Source: Eopsaltria australis (taxonomy: Eukaryota; Chordata; Aves; Passeriformes; Petroicidae). Taken from it: a stretch of 64,000 nucleotides of DNA. Where the stretch lies: contig JAVTVJ010000831.1 in NCBI GenBank assembly GCA_034509425.1, positions 169,435 to 233,434 of the forward strand. Reading direction: 5' to 3'. The notes under the pieces were generated by a model. It was not told where the DNA came from and ran no database searches. It worked only from the letters and a program-made list of their open reading frames with translations. This document shows, piece after piece, positions 32,160 to 45,870 of this stretch. The first letter of the stretch is position 1. The number at the start of each line of letters is the position of its first letter. Position numbers and translations under genes: made by a program.

Positions 32160-33600
32160 AAAACCCACCAAAAATCTGCAGAATAATTATAGCCAGTAGA
32201 AAAAGAAGTAACACAGATGACATCTTGGGCAACAGAAATTAAGAGTTTAATGTGCAAAGTCAGAACTTGCTTCTCAGTTTAGCTTGCTTTCACTCAGCTT
32301 GTAACAAATTTCCCTTCCTTTGGAATGAAACACATGAAGTATTATATTCGAAATGCTTGTTTTGAATTCTAGAGAACATTACATATTTCTGTATTTTAGA
32401 GAATAAAGAATAGGTGTTCCTCTTTTCTATGAATAAAAATAATGCTTTTAAATGATTCAGTGTCGCCTGTCTGTCTATGGAATAACCTATTTTGAACTCC
32501 TTCTTTAAGACTTCAGGTCTTCTAGCCTACAGTAAAATACACTATTTGTTTGAGAATATTCCCAGTCCTTTCTAAGAAGTTCCTGTGAATCAAAATTAAC
32601 ATTTTACTTTAACTTTGCTTTACTGGGTGCTGACCATCAGTTTCCCTTGAATTCAACATGATATTAACTAAAGCTCTCAGTCAGGAATGTCAAGGAGGAA
32701 CATGATTCCATAATGCTGACTAATTCAGGACTCTTCTGCATAGCAAACAAAGAAGTGCTTGAAGAAATAGCTGCTTCTTTCAGTGCTGATTGTTCCACTG
32801 CTGTCCTTTGATTGTAGAAAAACAATAGCAATATAAAATCCAAACTGAAGAAATCTTGAAAAATTAGAATATTTTGAAAATCAAGCTTAGCATAAAATTG
32901 AGTTTGCTTTGCAGTTCCAATGCTACCATATTGCACCAGTACCAGTAATGACAAGTGAAGTTCATGCAAATATCTAGAGGCTTTCCATGTAAGGAGAGCT
33001 ATTTTGAAAAAGAGTCATTGATACAAGTCTTATTTTATGAAATACTGTATAAAACTCTCTAAATACTATCAAAACGTGGTAGAACAGCTAAGGAGCAGAA
33101 ACACACATAAGAATACAATTTTCCAAAGATGCAATGCTGGAGTTAAATTTTCACTGAAGAATGATTTTATAGCAAGCAAAAAAAACTTTATCCTGCTATT
33201 AATTGATTGGCAAAACCCAGGATAATGACTATGAATATAACAAATTATGTGATTCCTAAGTGTTTCACAGATGCGCGCTGCCAAGGTACTGGAATGTGAA
33301 ATTAGTGAAGCACTTATGCAATATACAGGAATTGTGAATATGATTATATCTAAGAGATTATTCTAGTAATGAGAACTTGAAGCTCAGGCTAGAACAATTA
33401 CTCATTTTCATCAGGTGATAAGGGTGACAATTTTAATGTTTGTCTCTATCTTGATCCCTCCAGCATCTGTATGGATGTAGACAATGGAGCCATGCAGTAG
33501 CGTGGAAACAGTTTATTTTCTGTTGAGAGGGCTGATGTTCCTATGGCTAAACAAATTTAAGTGTGGCACACAGAACACTAATCCATGAAATACATTTAAA
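32160..33600. other. Unique AT-rich DNA, no gene seen
   Basis: No repeat family was firmly recognised. The first 25 bases after V2 resemble 35978-36002, possibly an old shared repeat. Confidence 0.4.
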
Positions 33601-33680
33601 TAGGATAGGGTAGAATAGTTACGTTTGAAGGGACCTACAAAAGATATTTAATCCACCTGCAATATTTTGCTCATATATGT
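33600..33680 (-). mobile_element. Short CR1 3' tail, minus strand
   Basis: The sequence GGATAGGGTAGAATAG...TTTGAAGGGACC resembles the reverse complement of a CR1 3' end, which in birds reads GGTCCCTTCCAACC...ATTCTATG. Short and diverged. Confidence 0.45.
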
Positions 33681-34014
33681 TACAGGCCAAAAGCTACTAT
33701 TATGTGTTTCACTGACTGCAAAATTATAAGGTGGGTCAAAATTATGCATGGGCTAAAATTGCACAGTAAAGACTTTGAAATGAGAAAGAACATCTGGCAA
33801 AAGCCAGGTACTGACCACAAAGTATCTGTTTGGATACTTAGGGTCAGCTGCTCATGAATGAAGACAGATTGTACAGATACTTCAATTCATGGAAATGTCA
33901 CTGTTGATCAGTAACAAACCAAAATCAATCGTATTCAGGAAGGAGTTCAGTTAAGTTTCTCTTTTTTCAAGGGGATCATTCTGGAAGATGCAGGCTCTCC
34001 ACCCCATCAGAAAA

Positions 34015-34150
34015 AGCATAGCAAGAACACCTATACAGACAATGCTCTCAGGCACATGGTGTGACCTTTGGGGTGCCCTGCAAAGGGCCAGAAGCTGGAG
34101 TCAGTGATCCTGATGGATCCCTTCCAACTCAGAATATCCTTTGGTTCTAA
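34015..34150 (+). mobile_element. Short CR1 3' tail
   Basis: Matches the CR1 3' region: CTCTCAGGCACATGGTGTGA, then CCTGATGGATCCCTTCCAACTCAG and a degenerate TTCT tail. The CTCAGGCACATGG block recurs in the CR1 at about 37879. Confidence 0.75.
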
Positions 34151-36621
34151 AATTGAGACCTAGATTAAAAAGAAACAGCACATGTATGAAGATATACCTT
34201 GAATTGTGTAAAGGAGTTTTGACCTTTGCTACAATCTCTGGTATATCTCAAATGCATATTCAGTGTGAACTGACAGTTTCCTGTGCGGTTGGACATAGCA
34301 TCAAGCATTCCTAGAGCTCCAGTAGACGAAGCCTGAACTTTAAAAGAATTCCTTTCTCTAGAAAACTATAAATCATGACAATGCAAAATCACTGTATTTA
34401 AAGTTGTTTTTATACAGTGACTGAATTGACAATCTCTTTATCTGTCACTGAAGCGACTTGCATAGAGCTTCTCAAGCACTGATGTTTAAAAGGAAGAAAA
34501 CTCCCAACATGTCTTTGAATATAGGTCAGAAAACATCTTGGTTTTCAGGCAAATGCAATCACAAATACACAGAGGTGGTTGTCCTAGGCATCTTTAACTT
34601 TCTACTCCTTTGTATTGATGTCCTCAAGCAAGAATTCTTAATTTCATTTTTGAATATATTACCTACTGAATTATAAATCTAGAAACACTGACAACTAGCC
34701 TGAAGTAAATTTATTTTAATATAATCTGAAACTTTTATTTGGATCCTATCTTCCTCCAATGGCAATATAATCACCAAGACAATTTACATGATTAGCTGGA
34801 AAACTCTTTTTCAATGCTAAACATGAATACATGAAAAACCATGCTGGTTTATTTTCTTCTGTACTTGAAAATGAAACTGAACACAGTCCTTTCTTTTTGA
34901 ACCTAAGATTCATGAGTCTACAGAGTAAGACCATTTAAGAAAAAACATTTGAGGGAGCAGATGGCTCAGGTATTCCTATAGCTTTCATCTTTCCTCAAGA
35001 TTTTAATAATAAAAACAGGTGGGATCAGTAAAGCTCTCATTCCAACAATTTTCCAACAGCTTGGCTTTTATATGACCCACAGAATTAATATCTGAGAGGG
35101 TAATACACTGTTTCGTTCTAAGCTGACCATGAACTGATACAGCTCCAAGAACTCCAAGAGTTCCAGCTGATGGAACTGAAGGTCTTTGTCATCCAGTTAA
35201 ATACTCAGACTTTAATGCAAATTGTATCATATATTGGAAATTTTTAGTTTCTTACACTTGCTTTCACAAGAACATGTGCAAAAATCCAAAATGCATCTAC
35301 AAATATGACATTCACATTTCCAGATTTCCTCACTGACCTGACACAGAAGGTGTAATAATTTGTAACAAGGCTTTAAACAAGGCAGAAGAAGAAAAGAAAA
35401 TGTTCACTGAAAAAAAAGGAAAGACTTGTAGGTCAGATACTGGTCTTGCCCTCAGGAGACCAGTATTCATTTGCTGATTCAATAAGAAATTCATTATATA
35501 ATATTGAGCAGATCTATGTCTCTGTCTCCCATTTTCAGAGTTAAGATAATGCTGTTTGACACTCTCTAACCACAACATCCCAAAACCTGCTTTGAATTGC
35601 TGAAGCTTTCTAATGATTTTATACTCACAGCTTTGTCTGTACAGTCTCTCTTAGGAAGATGTTGAAGGGAAGGAATAATTCAGCATTTCTTTTCCCACCA
35701 AAAATTTCCTTCTCCTGTGATCATCTAACCTGACTGGTTTTGTTACCACCCAGATGGTCTTGCTTTATTGTCCTTGTATTGTCCTGGTAGCCCATAGTCA
35801 AACTCCAAGGACGTTACCACTTTAGGGAGTCCTTCAGCTTATGTATTGTCTTGTTTATTCTTGCTTCTACCAAGAAAATTACATTCTCTGTGGCTATAAA
35901 TTCTAGCTTCAAGGAAAATCAGGGATGTAGGCAAATGCATGTAGATACATCCTTAGAAACAATTTGGAGCTGAACAATAACCCACCAGAAATCTACAGAA
36001 TAGGTTTGATAGTAAGATGTAGACAAACCAATATTTGGTGCTCAGCAGCCAGTCCACCTCTGCCCAATACCCTCCCGTAATTTATAACACCTCGTATTGC
36101 AATTTGTGCCAGAATAACATTCCATTTGAGGCTATGACCAGGAAAAAAATGAAGTATCAGTAAGTGACATCTTAAAGCACAGAAATAATTTTTTAAAAAA
36201 TATTGCTTCTAAAAAATAATTTTTTATCTTATTTAAGCAACACCGTGAAAAGACCATTTCTACATTAAATTATCCCAGCTGGATGTCTAATGTGTTCTAG
36301 TTTTGAAAAAAGTGATGCTCAAATGACACTATAAATTTCACACACATGTTCCAGTTATTTACCAAATGATTAAAATCAAATCTATTACTGTCATATTAAA
36401 GATTTTTATTGTTTTTTTTTTTTATGGAATCTTAAAAATGCTGCTTCAGACGTGCCCCTTTACTGCTATTTATCAATCCTGAAAATGTTTTATTCTCATG
36501 TGGCAATGATGGAAAGTTTTATGAGTCAGAAGTGCCCCAGCAGCCAGGAAGGCCAAGCATGACCTGGGGTGCATCAGTCAAAGGGAAAGGGAAGGGATTT
36601 TCCTGCTGTGCTCTGCACTGG
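34151..36621. other. Unique AT-rich DNA, no gene seen
   Basis: No exon, RNA gene or repeat family was confidently recognised in about 2.5 kb. Short frames (for example 35330-35578, minus) have no recognisable domain. 35970-36150 might be an old repeat. Confidence 0.4.
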
Positions 36622-36627
36622 GGCAGC

Positions 36628-37475
36628 TGTTATGATCTAATTATTAAAGTTCTTTAGAGATACCTCTGCCCGAATTAAGGTACACGCGAGACCATATGCC
36701 AATCAATAGTATGAGTTTTATTTGATAGTGAATATGAGAGAGAGAGAGAGAAGAAAAGAGAGAAAAGAGGGAGTAGGGAGAAAGATGGGGGGGACAGAGA
36801 GGGACAGGGACAAAGAAGTATCACCACTCCGTGGGTCCCACTGGTGTCCTGATGTCCTCTTCAGCTGGTCTCGGTGGTGGAAGTCCCCCCAAAAGCACAG
36901 AGTGCCATGGGTTAATATACACTCAGGCCAGGTGGAAATGTCCAGGCATGTCCCCCCGGGGGAGGGGGCAGCCTCCAGCAGCAGACTCTGCTTGCATCAC
37001 GTGCAGTCCTGTGGTGCAAGGCGTCTGGGGAGCACTTTGGGGGGTCTGTGATAGATTGTGACTCCCCCTCAGCTGCCTCTCACGTGAGAGTCCCGTGGAT
37101 GTGGCTTGTGGGGTTGGAGGTTCCACAGATGGGCCAGTTTGTGTAATGGAGGATGCGTGTGTATTGCCTCTGACCAGAGGTTACGCCATTCTCCTCCCCT
37201 CTTCAGCTGGGGGCTAAGACTGTGCAAACTTGGCTTCTGTGAGCTGTGCTTTGCCTCCACCACAAACTCAGCCAGAAATGATTCTCAGTACAGCTGGTGG
37301 CTTCAGCCTCTGTGGATGCATTCCTTTCCTTCAGACTGAGATGATTGAACAACAGGCTTTTCCCTTTATCTAATCTCAGCAGTTTGACTCAGTTCAAGGT
37401 CCCAGACAGGTATCTTCAGGGAGGCTTCTCTGATATATCAATGTTTGAGGCATTAACTATTTTCAGTCTCTGACA
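36628..37475 (-). mobile_element. Solo LTR, ERVK-like (L)
   Basis: An 848-bp minus-strand LTR from TGTCAGAGACTG to GATCATAACA. GGCAGC is duplicated perfectly at 36622-36627 and 37476-37481. GTATATTAA (near plus 36915) is TATA-like and AATAAA is the complement of plus 36717-36722. A (GA)n stretch lies at 36733-36752. Frames across it (up to 109 codons) are not recognisable genes. Confidence 0.92.
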
Positions 37476-37514
37476 GGCAGCCTTGCCTCGTCAGGGCAGT
37501 TTTGGGTGCCACCA

Positions 37515-37985
37515 TGTGAGAAAGACATTAAACTATTAGAGACTGTCCAAAGGAGTGCAACAAAGAGGGTGAAGGACCTTGAGGGGAAGCTGTATGAGGA
37601 GTGGCTGAGGGTACTTGGTCTGGAGGAGACTGAGGGGAGACCTCATTTCAGTTAAAACTTAGCCGTGAGGGGAAAAGGAGGCACAGACACTGATCTCTCC
37701 TCTCTGGTGCCCAGTGACAGGACCTGAGGAAATGGCCTGAAGTTGTGTCAGGGGAGGTTTAGGTTGGATATAAGAAAGAGGTTTTCACCCAGAGGGTGGC
37801 TGGGCACTGGAACAGGCTCCCCAGGGAAGTGGTCACAGCACCAGCCTGACAGAGTTCAAGAAACATTTGGACAAAGCTCTCAGGCACATGGTGTGACTCT
37901 TGGGGATGGTGCTGTGCCGGGCAGGGAGTTGGACCCAATGGTCCTTTTGGGTGCTTTCCCAGCTTATTCTGTAGTTTGATGATAA
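37515..37985 (+). mobile_element. CR1 LINE 3' fragment
   Basis: Typical CR1 3' region: AAACTATTAGAGACTGTCC, GAGGAGACTGAGGGGAGACC, GGTTGGATATAAGAAAGAGG and GTTGGACCCAATGGTCC. It is 5'-truncated and ends near GTAGTTTGATGATAATT. A 78-codon plus frame (37743-37979) is CR1 3' untranslated sequence. Confidence 0.9.
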
Positions 37986-37989
37986 TTTC

Positions 37990-39248
37990 TCTCATAAAAA
38001 TGTTCTGAAACTGTATTCACTTTAATAATTTAACAATGATACCGATCATGTAATGATTTAAGTGCCTATTTCAAATGCATTTTAGACTTTTGATATTGCA
38101 GGTTTTTATTATGGAGTTTTCTGAGGTAGGGAGATGAATTTTTTCCACTCAAGCTGTTTTATATTCATAAATGAATTTATATTGGTAGAAAAAATTTAAT
38201 TGCAGGCCAAACTCACAATGTCACATAATTAGTGTTGGATTCCTTTTTTCCTTTAGTTGGATAAGCTCTCCTAAATTAACAAAGCAAGTTTGAATGCAGT
38301 TCTTTTCTTCTGTCTCAGATATCTGGCTTTGGGTGACAAGACTTCTTTGGGAAGTACCTGTCTTTTTCATTCGAGTTTAAGGTTTCTGTGAGGAGACAAG
38401 GACTCCCTTGCCAATTTTTGGAGTCAGAAATGGGAGCCAGAAATTGTGAGTCCATAGAAGTGGGTGCTTTTTTAAGTACTCTATCTCTAAGATACTCCCT
38501 CCCTTACTTTAGGACACAGATGAGGTGATCTATTATCTAAACAAATTTTAATAATCTAAGCAAACCAATAATCTAAACAAATTAAAATATATATATAATG
38601 AGACTTATTTATATTTGTTTATTTCAAATGTATTGAGGAATCTATCTTCTGTTACTTGATCCAAAACAAATACAGGGAAATGTGAGTTCTTCCATTAAAT
38701 TCCAAAGCATAACCACCAAGCTGTTTTCAGGTGGCACAAAACCTCTCTCTTGTGAACTGACTATTAGCCTTAATACACTATTGATGTATTTTACTCAGAA
38801 ACTATGTTCTTCTTTTCTCTTCCCAGAATGCTAGTAAGTACTTAGTACTTCCCAGTACTAAGAAAAGCCATCAAGTTCTTCTCAGTAATTTCCTTCTTTA
38901 TTCACTCTTTTGAAATGTCAACATGAAAAAAAATTAAAATCAGAGTATGTATCGTTATATGCATTTTAAGAAAAACACAAGTACCAAACTGGTAAGAAAT
39001 GCATTACTTGTAAGAGAGGCTTTTCTTGTCATTCTGTTGTCATTTGTTTATGTCTGAATTGCAGTAATTCTTAAATCCTAATCTTAATTTAGGCCAGTAG
39101 TATACTGACAGGTACTGCATTCTGTAAGTGCATGCACTTGCTTCAAATGGACATTGCATTGACTGGACATGCAGAATCAATTCTACCTGTAGGATTAAGA
39201 GACAAGCAGTAGAGGCGAATATAGAAGCACCTGTGTACAACAGTAGCT
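37990..39248. other. Unique AT-rich DNA
   Basis: No gene or repeat recognised. A short (TA)n lies near 38588. Confidence 0.4.
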
Positions 39249-39254
39249 GCAAAG

Positions 39255-39920
39255 TGCCGTGACCCTCGGGTGTTCCAAGACGAGGGCTGACTGCCAGGGT
39301 TAGAGTCAGCGACCCGAGCGGCGGCGAGGGAGTGTCTCTGGGGTCAGGTCCATGCTCGCCAGGATCCTGGGAACCCAAGCCATGGGTTGCAGTCTTCCGA
39401 AGCAGGCAGGCAAAGGTTACTGCGACTGCCGAAACTGTAGCAAAGCGACGGGCTCCCGAGACGTAAAAAACGACACTGAAACAAAGTATCGGGGGGTCCA
39501 TGCTCCGTGAGCTCTGAGGGCGGGAGCCTCAGTGGCTGAGAGCCTAGAGCCCAGTCGTGCATCAGACTTTATTGTGATCATAACAACCAATAGAATTGGG
39601 GCACCGAGGAGGGACAAGGGAGGGACGAGGGGAAGGGGACCAACGGAGGGTATTTCGGGGAGGGGGCTGAGAGAAGGACAAGGGAGAAAACCAACCAACT
39701 ACCGAACGGAGCTGAACATTCTAGAAACTAAGGGTGATTGACTATTGATGAACATAAGCATAAACCAATGGGGAGAGAGCGGCTGGCTTACTAAGAACAC
39801 ACCCCAACTCGGCATGTACCACACCTTGCCCTGCCCAAGGGGGGATCCTGCTGCTCCTTGGGTCTGTTTCACCAAGGGCTTTTTCGGGGGGTGTTATTCT
39901 TAGCTTCAACAGCCACCACA
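39255..39920 (-). mobile_element. Solo LTR, ERVK-like (N)
   Basis: A 666-bp minus-strand LTR from TGTGGTGGCTG to GGTCACGGCA. GCAAAG is duplicated perfectly at 39249-39254 and 39921-39926. Its AATAAAGTCTGATGCA block resembles that of V1 and V2, so it is a relative of V. The minus frame of 153 codons (39040-39501) spans the U5 side and the flank and is not a recognised gene. Confidence 0.93.
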
Positions 39921-39926
39921 GCAAAG

Positions 39927-41844
39927 GATGGGCAAGGTAGCACTTTTATACCTCCACCAAATTTTACTGAATGTCTGTAAAGCTGATCAGAGAATTACAG
40001 CTCAAATAATCTCAGTGCCAAGAACTGATCCTATTGAGAATTCCAGTCTGAACATTTTTCTAATTAAATCTGTCAGCTACACATCTGTGTGCATGGGAGT
40101 GTGGTGGGGTGGGTGGTCATTTTTCTGTAGAAGGCACCCTGAACTTTTCTTCTTGGATCTTTTTATCTAATTTATTCAGGCTTTCATAAAGCTGCATGTT
40201 TCATTGCAGTATTGGTCTCTACAGCAGTAGAAAGTCTAAACTTCAAATAGAAGATTTTAAAAAATAATCAAGAACCAACCAAGCTAATTAAAGTCTCAAA
40301 TGCTCTCTCTTTAGGTAGCAAGACAAACAAAAAAAGGTGTTAAAACCAGGCTGCCCTGCCTTAACTAAAGCACAAATATTTTTTTCTTGTAGAAGTGCTG
40401 ATGCTCTGCATTATTTGTTAACCTGGTCCTTCCTAACTCAGTAGGGCACAAAAGTGTAATCAATGAGGCACAGATGTATAATCAGAAGATGAAGTGTGGG
40501 GCAGAGAAGTCTATTACATGCTGGAGGCTGCTGAGAAGCCATCATAACTGCTCACTACTGTCAGCAAAAGAAGTGTGTGTTGAGGTGCCTGATCAATGAG
40601 GTGAAGGGAGAATTTAACTTTTTCTTTTCTGTCCACATCAGGATGGGTTTATATTGTCAGAATAACTGAATAAAAGTAGTGTCCAGAAGAAAGCACCTCA
40701 GAATTCTTCATGCTGACCACAAAGGATAAAGGTGCTTTACTCTGAGCTCAGGTGTACCTTCTACTCACACTTGAGTTAGAGTGCAAGTCCTGTGCACTGC
40801 ACAAAGGCTTCCAGTGTCAGGGCTTTTCCACAAAAGCTGGAAATTAATCTGAAGGATTCACATGTCTGAGATGAAAATGCTACTGCATGATAAACTGCTA
40901 CTTCTATTCCTTCCAGACAAATGAAAATACGTAATGGTACATCTATATCTAAATCATCTATATCTTTATATCTATATACGTCTCTCAAAAAAAAACTGAT
41001 CCTCCTTAATGCCAATTTGTTGCAACACGAAGTGAATACATACCTGCTTCTTTTTAAACCATATTTTTGATGAAACAGTATTTTGGTCAAATGATGTCTG
41101 GATTTATTTTTTTCTCTTTGAAAAGTAATTTCAAGGTCAATATGGACACATTACCTGTGCCAGAAATACCCAAGCAAATTTCACCCATTGTGTTTTGCAA
41201 CATTCCAGAACTCTCTAAATTGGAAGTGGATCAAAAAGGTTTCAAATTTATTAGGGCTGATCAGAAAATGAGAAATTGCTATGGAAAAATGACTGAAGTT
41301 TGCAATTTACACAGAAACTGTACAAAATTAAGATCTTTCAATTTTTTAATAAAGAAATTAATGTAAACATATGTATATTAATAAAAGACATGGTAAAACT
41401 CTTACTCTAGCTGCTCTAACTGAAGCTATTGGATGCTTGAGGGTTTAGGATCTATCTATAATTCTCATTTATTTTGGCTAGAAAATGCCTTCTAAAAAAG
41501 AAAAAAAAAACCTTGAATTTTATATGCTCCCACAAACTTTTTCCGTCTGGATTAATAGATGTGTTTTGACAAAATTTACTTCATCACAAATTCCAAGCTG
41601 TTTTTTCTCCAGCATTCTCAAATTTTAGTGATTTAGATAAAACTGAATGTAAATCTATATAGTATTAATTTCAAAACCTAATCCACATAAACCAGTGTTG
41701 ACCAGAGTGAAAATAAAAGCAGAATACAATCTCTTTAGTGATCTGTGGTCATAAAAGGCTTTATCACATCAGAAGGTTGAACTTAGAATTCTACTTGATT
41801 TCTAGAGTTGCTGCATTCTAGAAACTGAAACTTAATTATAGACC
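39927..41844. other. Unique AT-rich DNA, no gene seen
   Basis: No gene, RNA or repeat family recognised. Frames at 40776-41090 (minus) and 41067-41366 (plus) have no recognisable domain. Confidence 0.4.
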
Positions 41845-43083
41845 TGTTGTGGTTTTGAGGTTTGGGGGATCGAAACTAGGTAGAAACATTAATTTTGTAG
41901 CCAAAATTATTTGATTTTGTTGTGAGATAAGGATTAATAGCAGGCAAAACTGGCTTATACTTTAAGGAATACAAAAAAGGAATTTTATTGACAGACTTAA
42001 AACAGGAATAATAATCAGGCATCAACACCAACCCTTTAGAACAGTCTTTTCCCCTCCCCACCTTTTCTATTTTCTTTCCTACTGACCATATAAAAGGTAA
42101 CACCTTGAGCTGTAGTTAAGCCACCACCTCTGGAACAAAATAGTTCTTTTCTTAATTCATGTAGAGAGAGAAGCTTTCTTTTGTTTTATCATGTTGACTC
42201 CCCATAGGAAACAGAGTTTCCATGGTTAGTAGCTTTCCAGCAAGCAACGTCCCCCTCGAAGGGAGAGATTTGCTTCTCTAGACTCCTTCCCATTTCAGTA
42301 GCTTTCCCAGGGCTACTACCAATGGACATATGATGGTCATGGAGGTGTTTTTTGTGAGAATGAACGTTTCTATTACAGGGGCAATGACATCCCCTTTCTT
42401 CATTATCGGCAACACAAGTCTTCAGGGGCCCGGTGGGGCCACGCCCATACTGCAGCCTCCTTTCCATGCCAGATCATGTGCGGAGCTGCCTGGCGGGGAC
42501 CACATCTGAGCTGCAGGAGGGGCCCAGTCCGAGCTTTCTCTCTCCTCCATGCCGAGCCGCTCTGTGAAGCTAACCGAGCAGGGTGCTCCGGAGGCCCACA
42601 GGGCCCGACCCCAAACCCTCTTCCGGACGGGCCGCACCGCGGAGGGGGGACCGGTCTGGCCCAGGCTAGATGAATGGAGCCAGACGAACGGAGCCGGTGA
42701 AGTTCCTTGGCCAGGGGCAGCAGAATGAAATCTCTCTCGGCTCAGATAAAGCCGAGTGGAGTCAATCTGGCTCCTTTCTGCATGAAGCCGCCGTGAGAAA
42801 CTAATAGACCAGCTTGGGTTCCCTCTCCCCTCCCCCTCCGCGCCATGTTGGTTGGCAGCCCCAAGCCAACGTAGTCTGAGGAGACCTTACCCAGCACAGT
42901 GTGGAGAGGGAGAGAGCGACATGTTTCCTCAGCGAACCGGAAACCTGAAAGAGAGCTTCTTCAGGTGTTCTCCTGGTTTTATGAGTTTTTTGTAGGCGGG
43001 ATTTGTCATACCAGATACATCATTTCCGGCTCCACCTCCTCTTTCTACACCGCGAATTTTTTAACTGTAATTACTCCACAACA
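41845..43083 (-). mobile_element. LTR, family Z copy 2 (internally shortened)
   Basis: A minus-strand Z copy from TGTTGTGGAG to AACCACAACA. At 1.24 kb it is about 0.5 kb shorter than Z1 and Z3, through a gap between about 42420 and the GC-rich part. AATAAA is the complement of plus 41984-41989. Flanking pentamers (AGACC and TGTGT) do not match, so one end may be altered. Confidence 0.8.
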
Positions 43084-43186
43084 TGTGTATGTTGCACAAA
43101 GGGAATCACAGCAGAGGAGCAGGGTTTCTTCCAACAATTGTTTGACTCGAGGCATGAATTCTTCAGCTAGTGCCAACTAAAGGTGT

Positions 43187-43752
43187 TGTATTGGGTCTGA
43201 CTGGGGTAAAGCTCACAGCCCTTACAGTGCTGTGCTTTGCTTTGGTAGCTGGTGTTCATAACAGAACAGTGTTTTGGCTACTGCCAAGCTGTGCTGTCCC
43301 TCTGACATTCCTTACCCCCACCAAAGGGGATGGGGGGGGCAAGATCCTGGGAGGGGACACCAGCAGGCCAGCTGACCCCAGTCAGCCAAAGAGATATTCC
43401 ATACCATATGACATCAGCTCAGATACATAAGGGAAGGAAGAGAGGAGAAGGCACTCAGGACTCCATCCATGTTTGCCTTCTTGAGCAACCATCACGCGTG
43501 CTGAAGCCCTGCTTCCCAGAAAGTGTCTGGACATGGCTGCTGACGGGAAGTAGAGACTGATTGTTTTTCTCCTCAGCTCTTGTGTGTGCAACTCTCTGTT
43601 TGCTTGCTCTATTTTTCCTGCTGTAATAAAACTGCCTTATCTTACCCTGATAGTCTTTTTCACATATTATTCTCTCCCCTCTCCCAGTGGGAGAGGGAGT
43701 GACAGAGTGACTGAGTGGGCACCTGGCACCTAGCTGGGGTCAACCCACAACA
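43187..43752 (+). mobile_element. Solo LTR, ERVL-like (Y3)
   Basis: A 566-bp Y-family LTR from TGTATTGGGTC to CCCACAACA. Flanks GGTGT and GGCAT agree at three of five bases (two transitions). The TATA box is altered to ATACATAA. AATAAA lies at 43625-43630. Confidence 0.9.
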
Positions 43753-45530
43753 GGCATGCACCGTTTGGTGTGGAATCACATTTTTTAATCAGCAGAAGGA
43801 ACAGGGAGCTGAGCCAGTGCAAAAAAACCAAACCCAAAAATATTTCAGAGATAATATGATCAATAAATTTCAGTCTGTGATAGGAGTCTGATTAGCATAT
43901 CCCAGATGTAGTGAAAAGGACATACAGGGCACCAATAAAAAGTCAGAATACAGCACACAGAAGTGAGTGTGCTGCTTATAAAGAACAGCTGCAGGACTGT
44001 ACTGCCCTTCGTGAAAGAGTGAGAGAACTAACAGTAGGCATTTTTTATTTAAGAAAACTTAAAGGACAACCACTTTTTACATTTTTTTCCTTAGAAAATG
44101 AAAATCAGCAATTTACAGCAATACTTTCCAAAAGCAAACAAAACCCAAGCAATCTCCTCCCCCAATAAAATTCTAACTCCCAACAAGATCAGATGATATC
44201 TGATCATCTATCTAAATATGGGTTCAAATCTGAGCTCTTCATCTCCCAGTTAATTTTTCTGTTGAGGTTTAATTCTAAATATCAAAATAGATGATCCAAT
44301 TAACTATGTTAGATTGGTGTTAACATCTGCTTTAGTTCTGCAATAGCACTGTTATTTTTAATAAATGATAAAAAGTATACTGTTCCTCAATCTAAGAATA
44401 ATGTGGTTTAGATTTATGTAGCAGATTGCAGATTACTCTTTTACCACTTATGAAATCAAAATGAAAACTGCAGTTAAAGAGAAAATATATAGGAAAGAGA
44501 GGGAGACTGGTAATACAAGCATTCTCTGGCTGCAGGCCAGATGAAATTAGTTTACACACCTATTTGTGTTGAAAGGAAGTAATTCAGTAAGAGTTTCTGG
44601 CTCTTAATGTATCTGTAATACGTAACATGAGAAGCCAGTATCAATCTTCCTAATAACAAATTGAGAACACGGGAAGGAAGAGGTATTTTTCTGCATGCAT
44701 TCAGCATAGCTGGTAGTCTCCCAGTCACTTGTGTCTCTACCTGCTGCTCTAGAAGCATGACAGCATAAACACAATGTGCAAAGTCTCATCCCAAAATAAC
44801 TGTGTAACAATCCCCGTGTTACTGGGATCTTTTTCTAAACTAATTATAGAACTCAGAAGAAACTGACAGGAATCTAAGGAAAAAAATTACATCTTTCATT
44901 CTGTATAATACCTATGGATCAGAATCCTGCCAGTTCTACAGGAGAGACATAGTTGAACCTTTGCAACAGGCTAACTGAAATACCTGCATGAGAGTTTTTC
45001 TGGTCTGAAACCAAATCTTACCTGAATGCCTTACTCAACATGTCAGTTTAGTACCTAAGGAAAGGGAAGAGACATATTTATGACACATATGTTAAATATA
45101 ACCTTCTTTCTCTTTAGCATGTTCTATCATACTCTCAAATTCCTCTCCTTTGGGACAATGGCTCTTTTGGTTCCCACTTGCCAGCCTGTAGCAGAGGTAA
45201 CATGAAAAATTAATCCCTTGTGAATTAATAGTCAATTTCTAACATTTGTATATCCAGGGTCTGATGTCTCAGTACTGACTTGTAGGCTCCTTTTAGTTGC
45301 TATTGATAATGAATTGATTAATGCAAATAAAGACACAGCCAACAAAATACGTAGCATTTGTAAACTATAGATCTTCAAATATACAACTAAATTCAACCTG
45401 ATTATGTCATTAGCGTAGGTTAGTGATTTGACTTGTTCATAGTGATTCTTCCAGGCAAAGCATATTGAAGAACATCAGAGAGTTTCTCGTGTAAAACAGA
45501 AGCAGCATGTTCACATGTCGCCCTGATTTT
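43753..45530. other. Unique AT-rich DNA, no gene seen
   Basis: No gene, RNA or repeat family recognised. Confidence 0.4.
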
Positions 45531-45539
45531 TACAGTGTG

Positions 45540-45870
45540 CTGTGTTGATACTTGGTAGCAGAGGTTCTCATAGATTTTATGTAAACATAGTCCATGTTTG
45601 TCTAACCGGCCAAGGATTGTTTCGTACCTTTGGTATTGTTTGTCATTCCTTTCCCAAAGGCGGAGAAGGTTGATGGACTGTGTTTCTCACCTATGGAATT
45701 GGAGAGGTGGTAACCTCATTGTCCAATCCATGATTGTATATGAAAAGGTATATAAATTTAAGAAGAGAGGCTGGGCTCTTCTTCTCTGCTGCCCAGACTT
45801 GGTGGCTCTGTCACCTGACTGAGTGCCTGATTCTTTCGTGTCCAACCGTGCGACATTCACACATCCTAGC
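45540..45870 (+). mobile_element. LTR-like sequence, boundaries unclear
   Basis: A CCAAT (about 45723) and AAGGTATATAAATTT (45745-45759) are followed by a CT-rich leader ending near GACATTCACA, the layout of an LTR promoter and R/U5. No AATAAA or target duplication was found. Confidence 0.35.

Noticed and set aside
39040..39501. 153-codon minus frame
   Set aside because: It spans the U5 side of LTR N and its flank. The LTR boundary with its GCAAAG duplication lies inside the frame.
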